Notes under the pieces: generated by a model
Seen by the model: the letters and a program-made list of their open reading frames with translations, nothing else
The model's database searches: none
Told to the model about the DNA's origin: nothing
Source of the DNA: an uncultured Lachnospiraceae bacterium
GTDB taxonomy: Bacteria > Bacillota > Clostridia > Lachnospirales > Lachnospiraceae
Reading direction: 5' to 3'
NCBI GenBank assembly: GCA_910587955.1
Contig: CAJUNN010000007.1
Coordinates: 19,355 to 83,354, forward strand
DNA length: 64,000 nt
Translations under genes and position numbers: made by a program
In this document: one piece after another, positions 9,333-20,200 of the stretch
How the letters are laid out: every line of letters starts with the position of its first letter
Position numbering within the stretch: position 1 is the first letter of the stretch

Positions 9333-11095
9333 TATCTCACCCGGATCTCATAAATGTGATTCAGCAATGTATTGAGAGAGGAAGTACCGGCATTCTCTAA
9401 ATCCGCCGAAAGGGAAATAAAGCGTTTGCTCCTTCCCAGAATCAGGGACGGCTGCACCTCTCCCATAGCCGCCTCCATATTGCGGCGGTTTTTCTGTATT
9501 TCTCCTGCCTGGATACTCCCCGACAGGGCGTTGTACGCCTCGGTTAGACGGGAATCGTTCACATCAATGGGCAGCCCTATCTGGCTTTGGAAGAAATTCT
9601 CATAGGAGCTCACATTGTCCGTCACCGGCACGCCGGCCAGATACAAGTCAAAGTCCATCTCCAGGTACAGGGCGCGCATATACCCCTGCTGATCCAGCTC
9701 TTGGATATTCACCTCAATGCCCAGATCTGAAAGATCGCTGCGCAGGGCATTTGCCAAAAGAGCCTGTACCCCGTTATCCTTAAGAACCGGAAGATTGAGC
9801 TGTACCCTGGTATTCAGGATCTCCATCTCCTCCCCTGCTTCCCGCATCAGGCTTTTTGCCCTGGACGGCTGGTAGCTGTATCCCCCGGCAGTCTGTACGG
9901 CGTTTGCTCCCGGGCTTCCCTCAAACATCAGCTGGCGCACCAGCTGTTCCTGAATCACTGCCTCCCGGTTATAGCCGCAGGCAATGGCCTGGCGGACCTT
10001 TTCATTCCTAAGAATGGGATTGTCCTGGTTGTAAAACAGCGCATAGACCATATTGCCCGGCTCCGCCCATACGGTGAAGCCCTCCCAATCGTAAAGGATT
10101 TCAAATAAGGGGCTGGTTCCGCTGTATACAGCCAGATCCAAATCTCCGTTCTCCACAGCCTTTGGAAGATCATAGTAGCTCACTGCCTGAAATTCCACCC
10201 TCTTTATGTCTCCGATGTTCTTCCGGTAGAAAGGATTGGCCGTCAAAGATACCTGGCTGCCGGATCGGGCATCTCCAAGCTCATAGGCTCCGGTCCCGAT
10301 TCCTCCTCTGCCCCGGCTTCTAAGGGCTTCCAGCATTCCCCCTTCCTCTATGGATTCTGCGAAATCTCCTTTCTGCACCTGGGTGCCCAAAAGAAGCAGA
10401 TTATCGGGAGATCCTTCCGTAAAGCGGATCACCAGAGTGTGATCATCTGCCGCCTCCAGGCCCTGGGGAAGTTTGACAGGATTCGATATAAATTCTTCCA
10501 TTCCCTCAATGCGCCCGTAAGCACCGGACATAGGCCCGGTATTTCCTGTAAGGGCCATAGCCGCAATGGACGCGGCCGCATCCTGTGCCGTCATAGGCGT
10601 CTCATCGGAAAAGAGCACGTCTTCTTCCAGATATAGGGTGTAGGTGCATCCGTCCTGGGAAATCTGCATACTTTTTACCAGCACCGGATTCCAGCTTCCG
10701 TCCTCGTTCCGCTCCATCAGAGGTTCAAACACAATGGAACTCACCGCCTGATCGCCGGTTCCCTGGGCATAAGCGGGATTAAAAGATCCGGAAATATCCT
10801 CCGCATAAACTGCGAAGACTTCCTTTCTCTCTTCATCCTTCCGAATCACTTGCCTGGAGCCCTCTTTTACCACTCCCAGGGATTCCCTGGCTCCAAGCCC
10901 CAGAAGCTTCTGGGGAATCCCCAAAAGAAAGAGTACTGCCGCGAGAAGCGCCAGGGCAGCGCCGGCAATGACTGCCGGCCGCTTTTTCCACCCTGTCTTA
11001 CCCGGTTTTATCTCCGGGTTTTGCACATCCCCAGGTTCACTCTTTTCTACCTCTGAATTCTTTACTTCTTCTGTCCTTGTTTCTTTTTCTTCCAT
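9332..11095 (-). CDS. Membrane-anchored oligopeptide-binding-like protein (SBP_bac_5 type)
   Basis: A 587-residue protein with the layout of family 5 extracellular solute-binding proteins. Typical motifs are FNPAYAQG...VFEPLMERNEDGSWNPVL, DGCTYTLYLEEDVLFSDETP and MTAQDAAASI, in the positions usual for peptide-binding proteins. There is no lipobox. Instead a charged 38-residue cytoplasmic leader precedes one transmembrane segment (residues about 40-60), so the binding domain is tethered outside the cell by an uncleaved anchor. The frame is open further upstream. The ATG at 11095 is chosen because it follows AGGGATGACAGAATT and lies 7 nt after the giant gene's stop. No ABC permease or ATPase gene is near. 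It sits between the adhesin and its sortase, so a role in display of the adhesin rather than uptake is possible, but that is inference. Confidence 0.8.
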   Translation of the reverse strand: MEEKETRTEEVKNSEVEKSEPGDVQNPEIKPGKTGWKKRPAVIAGAALALLAAVLFLLGIPQKLLGLGARESLGVVKEGSRQVIRKDEERKEVFAVYAEDISGSFNPAYAQGTGDQAVSSIVFEPLMERNEDGSWNPVLVKSMQISQDGCTYTLYLEEDVLFSDETPMTAQDAAASIAAMALTGNTGPMSGAYGRIEGMEEFISNPVKLPQGLEAADDHTLVIRFTEGSPDNLLLLGTQVQKGDFAESIEEGGMLEALRSRGRGGIGTGAYELGDARSGSQVSLTANPFYRKNIGDIKRVEFQAVSYYDLPKAVENGDLDLAVYSGTSPLFEILYDWEGFTVWAEPGNMVYALFYNQDNPILRNEKVRQAIACGYNREAVIQEQLVRQLMFEGSPGANAVQTAGGYSYQPSRAKSLMREAGEEMEILNTRVQLNLPVLKDNGVQALLANALRSDLSDLGIEVNIQELDQQGYMRALYLEMDFDLYLAGVPVTDNVSSYENFFQSQIGLPIDVNDSRLTEAYNALSGSIQAGEIQKNRRNMEAAMGEVQPSLILGRSKRFISLSADLENAGTSSLNTLLNHIYEIRVR

Positions 11096-11102
11096 AATTC
11101 TG

Positions 11103-11255
11103 TCATCCCTGTCCTGCGTTCTGCCCCGGGGTTCCCTTTTCTTCCTCCTCATCCTCTTCCTGCTTCTTCTTTCCGGTGAGCAGATAACCCACCATCGCAA
11201 GCAGGGCTGCAAGCAGAAGGATAAATACTGCCATCGTGCCTCCGGTCTGGGGAAT
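11103..11255 (-). other. C-terminal sorting signal of the giant protein (IPQTG)
   Basis: The last 50 residues hold IPQTG, a hydrophobic segment (MAVFILLLAALLAMVGYLL), the stop-transfer KKK, and then an unusual acidic and Gly/Gln-rich extension of about 19 residues. The preceding residues are Gly-rich then PPIP. Most sorting signals end within a few residues of the basic stop-transfer, so the extra tail is atypical. Confidence 0.9.
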
Positions 11256-14200
11256 GGGCGGTATCAATCCGCTGCCTCCGCCGTCTCCTCCTCCGCCCGG
11301 TGTGGGCGTGTCAGGTATCTCCGTTCCCGGCGGTCTTACCGGCGTATGCAAATCAATTCCCGCATCCTTGGTCAGATCGCTCTGGCCAAACCGGAAGTAC
11401 ACACGCTTCGTCAAATCCACACCCGGCATACTGCTGGTGTCTTCGGGAGGATTGTAAATATCAAATATATTGCTGATGGAATCGTGGTAATGGCTGGTCA
11501 GCATTCCTACCACGCGTCCCATGGGCGATGCCTCCGGCGCCGCCGCATCTTTGGGCATAATTTCTTTTCCAAGAGAGTCGTAAATACCCGTTACCTCAAG
11601 CTCTCCCGACGCATTCACGCCCATCCGGCCGGTTCCTGTGTCGATAAAGTCACTGGACGGAATTACATCCGAGTCAACCCGGTCATCGTCCGCCGCCTCA
11701 AAGTCGCTCCAGGCATAAATCTTCTCTCCCGTCTGGGATATCATCACCCGGTACTGGTAAGGCTCTATGGGATTTGCCATATCCGCCAGCGGAACCGTAA
11801 AGGAGTAACGTCCTTTTGCATCTGTAGTTACTGTCATATCTCCGTTCGCGTCTACCACAGGCTTCCACAATCCTTTAACCGTCTGCGGATTTTCCACCTT
11901 GATAACTTGTACGGTGGGCTTCATATAAGCCTCAGGGTCTTTTTGGGGAGTTCCAGTCTCTGCGCCGGAACTCTCGTCCGGTTTATCCAGAGATCCGCCG
12001 TCCACAATAATCTGATACGGATAGTACTCATACTCCGCCTCTGCGTCGTAGCGGTAAAGCGTTACTTCCACGCCTGCCACTCCCCGCTCGCCTGCATCCT
12101 GGACATGGTTCCGGTTAGAATCATTCCATACCAGATCTCCAATGCGGACATTTTTCTCGTAGCTCAAAAGTCCTACATCCAGAACCCTCACATTGTCCTG
12201 GGGACCGATAAGCTGGTACTTGCCGCTGTATCCTTCCGCAACACCCGCCTCTTTTAAGTTCACCGGCTGTACGGGATCGGACACGCCCAGGGACTTGGCG
12301 TTATACTTTTTGTTTGCCAGAGCTTCCAGATTCTCTTTTTGATAAACCGTTTCATCCAGAATCTCTCCGGCATCGGAGTCATTTCCGTCATGGGTATTCT
12401 CTTCTGCATTGTGATAAGAATATTCGCTGTTTGCTTCCTTCTCCACCACAACTCGGTACAGAAGCGGTCCCTGCCTGGGATCTTCCGGCGTCATGCTGTC
12501 GTCGATAAGAGGCAGCTCCTCAAAGATATACTTCCCGTCGTTCTCCGTCCGGTAAGTTGCCGTGGTAATAGGCTTTTGTACTGCCAGATTCTCCAGCCGC
12601 TCCGCCTCACGCTCCGCTGCTTCGATGCGCCTCTGAATCTCCGCCACCAGAGCCAGGGCATTGACCATACTCTCCGCATTTTCTTCCAGGGACAGGTCAA
12701 TAGACACCAGGGTCTGATTCTGCTTATTAATCTCCAGCGTATACTTCAGCAGCAGTTCTTCCGTCTGATTCCACATGGTCTGATACTGATCCCGCAGTTT
12801 CTCGGTATTCCCAATTTCTTTCTGTTTCTTAGCAATCTCTGCCTTCTTAGCGGCAATGGCCGCCTCCAGCTCTTTCTTATCCTTCAATTCTTCGGGACTC
12901 AGCGCACTGTCCGGCGTACCGCTTCCGTACTTCGTATTCCACTCTCTCTCCAGTTCAAAGAGCTCCTTGTCCAGATTTGTCTTCTCCGTCCTAAGCTGGC
13001 TTAACTGCAGATTCAGCAGCTGTACCTGAATGCTGTGTTCCTGGGAAATGGTGGACAGTTTTCCGTAATTCTTCATCAGCTCATCCAGCTGTGCCTGTAC
13101 TTCCTTCCGCTGTTTCTCCAGGAAAGACTTATCCCGCTCCAGGGCCGCCTGCACTTCCTGGGCCGTCCGGAGCTCTGCCTTAGCCTGAACGGCTTCGGCT
13201 CTCTTATCTGCCGCATCCTGTTTGTTCTTCGTCTCCGCCCACCGGTATTCCATAGCCCGGGGAAGCATAGCATCTTCTGCCTTCTGGGTCAGCGGGAACA
13301 GATAGCGTCCGCTGATAAAGTAATCCGTATCAACCGTTAAATCCGGGAACTCTTTCGCCAAGTCAAAGTGCTCTGCCTCATAGGTAAAGACGGTAAAATA
13401 CTTCCCTCCGTCCAGCCACGCCTCCGTGGTCTCTTTCGGCTCCTCCGGCTGATCCGCTCCGCTTCCGTCATCATCCGGATTCCCCGGCTGGGCATCCGGA
13501 TCTTCCTTGATCTCCGGAACGGGTACGCTGTCCTTGTCATTTCTCCGGTACTGGAGGGTCACTTCCACATCCGGAACACCCTTATCATTCCTCTGCCACA
13601 GTCCGTCGTAATTGCCGTCGCTCTCCAGATCGTTCCACACAAAGCCTTTTACAGTTCCCTTGTTGTAGGGCACCACGCCTGCATCCATATGGTTCACTGC
13701 ATGAACTGCCCACAGATTGTATCCGTTCACAATCAGGGAATTATCCGGCGTGTCATCCGGTCCTTCTTTATCATAAGGAAGGAGGATAGACGGCGCAGCA
13801 AAGTCCGTGGGATCGAATACGTCAACGCGCAGATCCGATGCGTTCCCGTTCCTCTGGTACAGGAACCGGTTGGGGGACAGATCGCTGTCCACATCTTCCA
13901 GATCCGCAGGCGGATTCTGGGCCGGTGTCACATGGAGCTCTGTCTTTGCATAGCCTTTCGGCAGCAGCGGAATATACAGGCGGTAGCCCACCGCATACTG
14001 CTTCAGGCTTCCTCCCGAGCCTGTCGTCATGGTACTGTTCAGCGTGAACCGGTAGGTTCCCGCCAGGGAGGTGGTGGCTGTCTGTTTTCCTCCGTGTACG
14101 TGGCCGTCGGCTAAAATGGCCGTGGGATCCTTGGTTAAATCCGGATCCAGAAAATTCCAGTTCTTCGCCGCGGCATCCCATTTAATCTCCCGCCATCCGG

Positions 14201-17200
14201 CCGGAATGCCCTTTGCCTCATCTGCTTCCACCCAGGCGTAGGGGAATAGTTCTACCTTTACCCCTCCCATGCCCTGATAGGAGGCCTGGGTTTCATCCCG
14301 GAGCCCGTCTGCATAGAGAAAGCTTCCGTCCGCCGCGAAGGGTCCGTCGCTGCTGTCATCCCAGACTACGCCGGTGATCCGTTTCACGTCACTTTGTTCA
14401 AAGCCCAGATCCATCTGATCTATCGGTTCATAACACAGTTTAAATCCGTTGTCATCCAGCATATATCTTGGATTTCCGTCCGCATCCTTGGGCACTGCCG
14501 CCTTAAAGACGCCTGTGCAGTACCGGCTGTTGAGATGGTTCCGGAACCGGTATCCGTGGGGAACCTGTTCCAGAAGCATGGTAGGCTTGTATATGGGCTT
14601 CTGGGTCGTAGTGTCTACCGGGGAGTAGGCCACAAAGAAGTACTCTTTGTCGGGCCACACGTATTCAAACCGATAGCTTCCTACCATAGTCTTGTATTTC
14701 TTGTATACCTCCTTTTCTGCATCCGTGCCGTGGGGAATATCTTCCAGGCTTGCATAGGCTGTGCCCAGATCCTCATTGGCCTGAGCCAACACCTCGTCCT
14801 TGGTCATTGTCGTAACCATCATGGGCTGGCCCCTCATATTCAGGGTGGGTTCCCCGTAAGTTCCGTCCGGCTGAAGCTCCCGGCCTTTCTCATAAGCCAT
14901 AATGGTCAGATTCTCCAAAGGCTCTTCATCCGGCATTCCGCTAAGAGGCGGATAGTCGGAGATCACCTGGTTGTTAAAGAAGCCGTCCCCGTTGGTATCC
15001 AGATCCGTGTCGCCTCCCACGTTCACCTCATCTACCCACGCCATTCCTCCGTAACGCACAGGAAGTCCCACGCCGATATCATAGGATACGCACTCGTCAT
15101 CGGGATCATCGCTCACCCGTACCTCTATGGGGTCTTTGGTGGTAAAGATCAGGCTCTTTCCGGACTGGGTCACTTCCATAGGCGTCTCCCTTCTGTCCGG
15201 TCCGATTTCCTGGGTAGTCAGTCCGTAATGCTCATACTCATCCGGCATGGTAAACCGCAGGCCGTACTGGGCATCCCGGTTCAGATTCGGGAAAATATAG
15301 TACCCGTGGTTTCCGTAGTAATCCGTCTCTGTGTAGGTGACGCAGGGACCGAAGGCGGTCATAATTGCGTCTCCCGTAGCACCGTAGGCCCAGCTTCCGT
15401 CGTCCGCCAGCACATGGTACCGGCCGTCTGCATCCGGCGTGGGATCTACCGCGTCTCCGTTCATATTGGCCGCATAGAAGGTTCCTCCCCTGGGGGTCAG
15501 AAGCTCTACTTTCACCTTATTAATTCCCGGGTCTTCCCCGTCGCCCCAGGCGGGCTCATAGGTAATATTGCCGTGCTCGTCGGTCTTCATGTTCCGCAGA
15601 GGAAGCTTTCTGTTAAATTCCGCAAAGGTCCCCACAGGCTTTCCGTAGAGAATCTCATCCTGCTTCCCGTTCAGGTTCGTATCCAGCCACACGTAGTCGC
15701 CAATCTCTCCCCGGTCTTTGGGATTGGACACGTAGACCACCGCCGCTCCCGAAGCTGTCGCATCATCCCGCCTGGTTCCGGTGGCAAAAGTGTTCACTGC
15801 CTGGTAGGAGGTCACCTCCGAGTTGTTGGACAGTATGGTACCCGTATTAAATTCCCTGCACACCGGAAGGTTCAGCGGCACCTTCATCTTTACGTTCAGA
15901 TCCAAGGTGGTCTTGGGCATCAGGAAGTATTCCGGATCCTTCATGGCCACAAAGAGCTGCCGCAGGTTCTTTACAATCTCATGGAAGTCGTCTTCGCTGA
16001 CGGCCCCGCTGTCTCTCCAATCGATCAGTTCCTCCAAGGTCACGTTGCTCTCGGTCAGTTCTGCTCCGTAGGACACCGGATACTGTGTGTATTCCCCTTG
16101 ATAATGCCAGGAGGACAGCAACAGGTTGGTATAAAAGTTCGCCTTGATTCCGTCCGGCACATCCGGGTCCGTGGTCTGCGGCGTAATGTTTCTCTGCTCC
16201 AGGCTGAACAGTTCCTCCAGTCCCGCAGGTCCGATGGATGCCACGGTCCCGTCCGCATTTCTCTGCACATTCACCGGCCCCAGCCATACCGTATAATCAT
16301 CCGGGTCGATCACTTTGTTCTGCTGCTCTAAAATTTCTATCTGGTGGTCCGTAGGCCTGGGATCTCCCAGATCATTATCCTCCAGCCGCTTCGCCAGGGC
16401 AGCATTCACGCTTTTCAGCTCAAAGCTGTCCTTGCTGATGCGCATCCAGGGCGACCACTTGCTGCCTCTTGGACTTGGTTTGCCTGTCGTGTTGATGATA
16501 TTCTGATCCTGGGTATAGGGCGTAATATCATAGATCACCACACAGGACTTGGAATCCGCCAGAAGATTTCCGGTGGTCACCAGCTCCGCGCTGTGGGACA
16601 TGGTCAGATGATATTTGTAAGTCTCCCCCTGCAGAACCGGAATGGGACCGCTGCTGCTGTTGGTATCGCTCTCCAGAAGGCTCTGTGCATACTTAGAGAA
16701 CGGGAAAGAGTTGGTAGTCGCAAAGGCAACGGCGCTGGAAGTTACCAGCAGGTTGTAATCGGTGACACTCTTATCATTGTCGTAATCCATGTTGTCAGTA
16801 TCTTTGTGCTGCTCCGAGCGCTGCTCGTCCGTGTAGCTCTTCCAGTACATCCACTGGGGCGCGCCCACATCATCCGTGGCATACACGGTAGTCTTCCTGT
16901 TTTCCTCTCCTCCCGCAATACTCTCATTTTCGTCGGTGGTACGGGCACGTACCATATAGTCGATGACAATGGTATCTCCCGGCGGCAGCTCCCCATGGAA
17001 CCGGAACTGCAGGATCTGGGATCCTTCCTCTCCCGACAGGGTCACATCCGCTACCTCATTGAGACGGATGGTATTGTTCACTGAGCGCTCACTGTAAGCG
17101 GTGGTATAACCTGTATCCGGATCGTACTCTTCCTGATGCACCACCCGGTAAGTCCAGTACAGGTAGGCGCTGGTAGAGTAGCCCCGGTTGCTGAAATAAT

Positions 17201-20200
17201 CGGAATTCAGCGGACAGATCGGCTTCTGGGAATCCTCATAGCTTATATACTGAAAGAGGGTGGGTTCAATCTTCAGAAGCGCCGGAATCTTTACGGTAAT
17301 CACCGGATCGGTAAACCGGTCCTCCGTAATCCTTCCGCCCTGGCTGATCTTATATTCCTTCTGGTGATCTGCCGTATAGTTGTTTAAGGTCAGATGGTAT
17401 TTCAGCAGCGCACTGCTGGCGCTCAAAGCTACATTGTCTGTCCACTTAAAAGTATCTCCCGTCAGGCTGGGATCTTCCCGCTTGGTAAACCGCCGGAAAT
17501 ATTCTCCGTCAATGGTCAGATCTGCCACCGGCTTCTTGGGCGCCAGTATCAGATTGGCCCGCAGGAAGATTTTCTCATTCTCCGGTGTGCCGTCTCCTCC
17601 CTCAATGTATGCAAAATCCCCGTCGCTGTAGTTTACATACAGCTTGCTGATATGGGCCGCATAGATAGAGTCCGTGTTGGAGGTATAGCTGCTCATCTCA
17701 ATCAGGCCGCCCTTTTCCGCTACCGACTCCGGATTCTGCGCAGTCTCATCCACACCCAGGAGGTTTCTGGGATAATATCCGTCCATCTCTCCTCTCTTGG
17801 AGGGATTCTTGCACTCATGCAGATCCTCTTTCTTGTCTGCCGTATCCAGCTTCGCATCCACATCCAGACGGAATCCGCAGGGAACGGGATATTTCACCGG
17901 ATTATCCGAGATAATCACCCAGGCAATCTGGTTCATACGGATATACCGGGTTCCGGGACGCGGCACTTCAATCTCCATATTGGCATCCAGCGCTACACCT
18001 CCGGCCGGAGTCAGCTCATGCCAAATGGGCGTCTTCGTCCCGGGCCAGCAGGTTCCTTTGGAAATATCCTCCACCTTCTGCCGGACATCCTTACACTCCT
18101 CACGGTCCGTATAATACACATGGACCTTCAGATGCTCTGCCAGCTCCTTATCGTAGCCGTCCTCATAATAAAGCTCACTGTCACCCGGCAGACTCCAGTA
18201 ACCCGTGCGGATAGTCTCCACACGATTGCTGACCATTACAATGGAATTATCTGTATTGTACTGGTCCAGGTTGGCCGCATCGTAGTCCTCCAGGGTCTGG
18301 TTCTTGGTAGAACCGTACAGGGGCAGGTGATCCACCAGATACATGGAGCCGGCGCTTCCCTGGAAGAGAGATCCCTCGCCCAGATACATATGGATCATAT
18401 CCGTGCTTCGGTAAGTGGGAGGCGTCGTTCCTCCTGCCACCACCTGCTGAGGATCGTCCGTAAGCACCTTGGCATAACCCCTGGGCGCCGCAATGCGGAA
18501 ACCGTAGGCCGTGTCATGAGCATACCGATCCTTCTCTTTCGTAGTCTCTTTGTCCCTGTTCTTATTCCAGTTGTCCCAATTCTCCTTCTTGTTAATATAT
18601 GGATCTGTGGGCTCTGTATTGAGCGGATCCCCGTTCTCGTCATAAGTCTCCATCTTGGAGAGAGGCAGTCCGTCCTGAACTACCGTTCTTTCATCAGGAT
18701 CCAGCCCTGTATCCAGTTTCTTTGTTCCGTTGTAATAGCGGACAGAATCTTTCTTCTGATCTCCCAGCCAGTCATAGGAAGTCTGTGCCTTCCGGTTCTC
18801 CTTATTATGGAGATTCTGATCGTAATTTCCGTTCAGGCTCTCCAGATTTACAAAGGCATGACTGAAATACTGCTTCCTGCTGATGCCGTTCTCGTCATAG
18901 CTGGTCCCGTCGGGATCATTTAAGTTCGGCACGTCAGACACGCGGGTCAGCACCTTCAGGGCAAACTTATCTCCACTGGCCAGATAACCCGCCGGCCGCA
19001 CGCCGTTTACAATGCTCTGATAGTTCTTGACCTCTCCCTGATTGAAATAGGGCTCGCTCTCAGCCTTGGAAAGCCGGCCTTCCCCGGCATCCTCCGCCTT
19101 CGTTGTATCCTGGGCAGGCGGGATCACCGTCACACTGATAAATTTCTCATTGTCCGGATTTTCCTGTCCCGGCTTCTTGGAGGGCGTATTGTCCAGAATG
19201 GTCCAGCCCCGCTTCTCGGCTTCCGTCTTTGTCAAAAGCTCATCCGGAGTCCCGTCCGCATGGTAGGTCTGAATCATCAGTTCCCTGTCATATGCCAGGA
19301 CCTCAGGCAGATACTGGGAGAACACGAAGGCTCCGTGGGTCACGTCCCCGCTCTCCGAAAGCTTCTGGGTCCGCACGGCCAGATTGGCCTCCCAATCACG
19401 CTTCGCCTTGTTCCACGCCTCTTCCTCCTGACGGTATCCCGCTGTCCCCTGGGCATAGGTTGGGATAAAGAAGCCCATATTTGCAATGGAGTTGGCGAGA
19501 ACGGCATGCCCTTTATCCATAGGCAGCGTGGGCGGAGCCGGATCTGCCGGATCCGGAGCTGTACCTGCAGCAGTACCCGGAGCCGTTCCTGTGCCCGCCG
19601 GATCCCTGCGCTCTATGGTAGTGTCTTCCCAATCCTGCATGGGAGACTCGGAAGCCTTGTTCATAACCGTAATGGTGTACCATACTCTCTGGCCGTAACC
19701 CAGCTTCGCAATGTCCTCTTCTTTCAGAGCTCCGGGATTTTCATCATAGTCTCCCGTCCGCAGAGTAGCAGACGCTTCACTGTCTGCCCCCGGCTCCGCT
19801 ATCCGTCCCTGATAATCCGGGGAACCGTCGTTTTCCCCTATCCCCGCTTCCTTCGCTGTCAAGGCAAAGCGCATATCCAGCATCAGATGGGGATTCCGGG
19901 TATAAACCTTCAGGGTATTGGACACAAAGCGGTTGGGAGATACGTACGTATCCCGGACATACCCGGTTACGCCGTCTCCGTTCACATCCAAGCCGCCGAA
20001 ATCTGCCTGTTTCTCATTTCTCTCTTTGTAATCCTCCACATTCACCGTAGTGTTAACCAGGTTTGCTGCATTGGAGCTGCCGGAATCAATCTCCTCTCCG
20101 TACTTCATCTCTCCCAGGAACTGATCCCTTTCTCCCTTGATCCTTCCGTTGGGCCCGGTAATATCCAGGCGCGGATCCGTAATGGTGTTGTGATAGCCCG

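Noticed and set aside
11096..11212. Longer N-terminus for the solute-binding-like protein
   Set aside because: The extra 39 codons overlap the end of the giant gene in another frame and have no ribosome-binding site; the ATG at 11095 has one.
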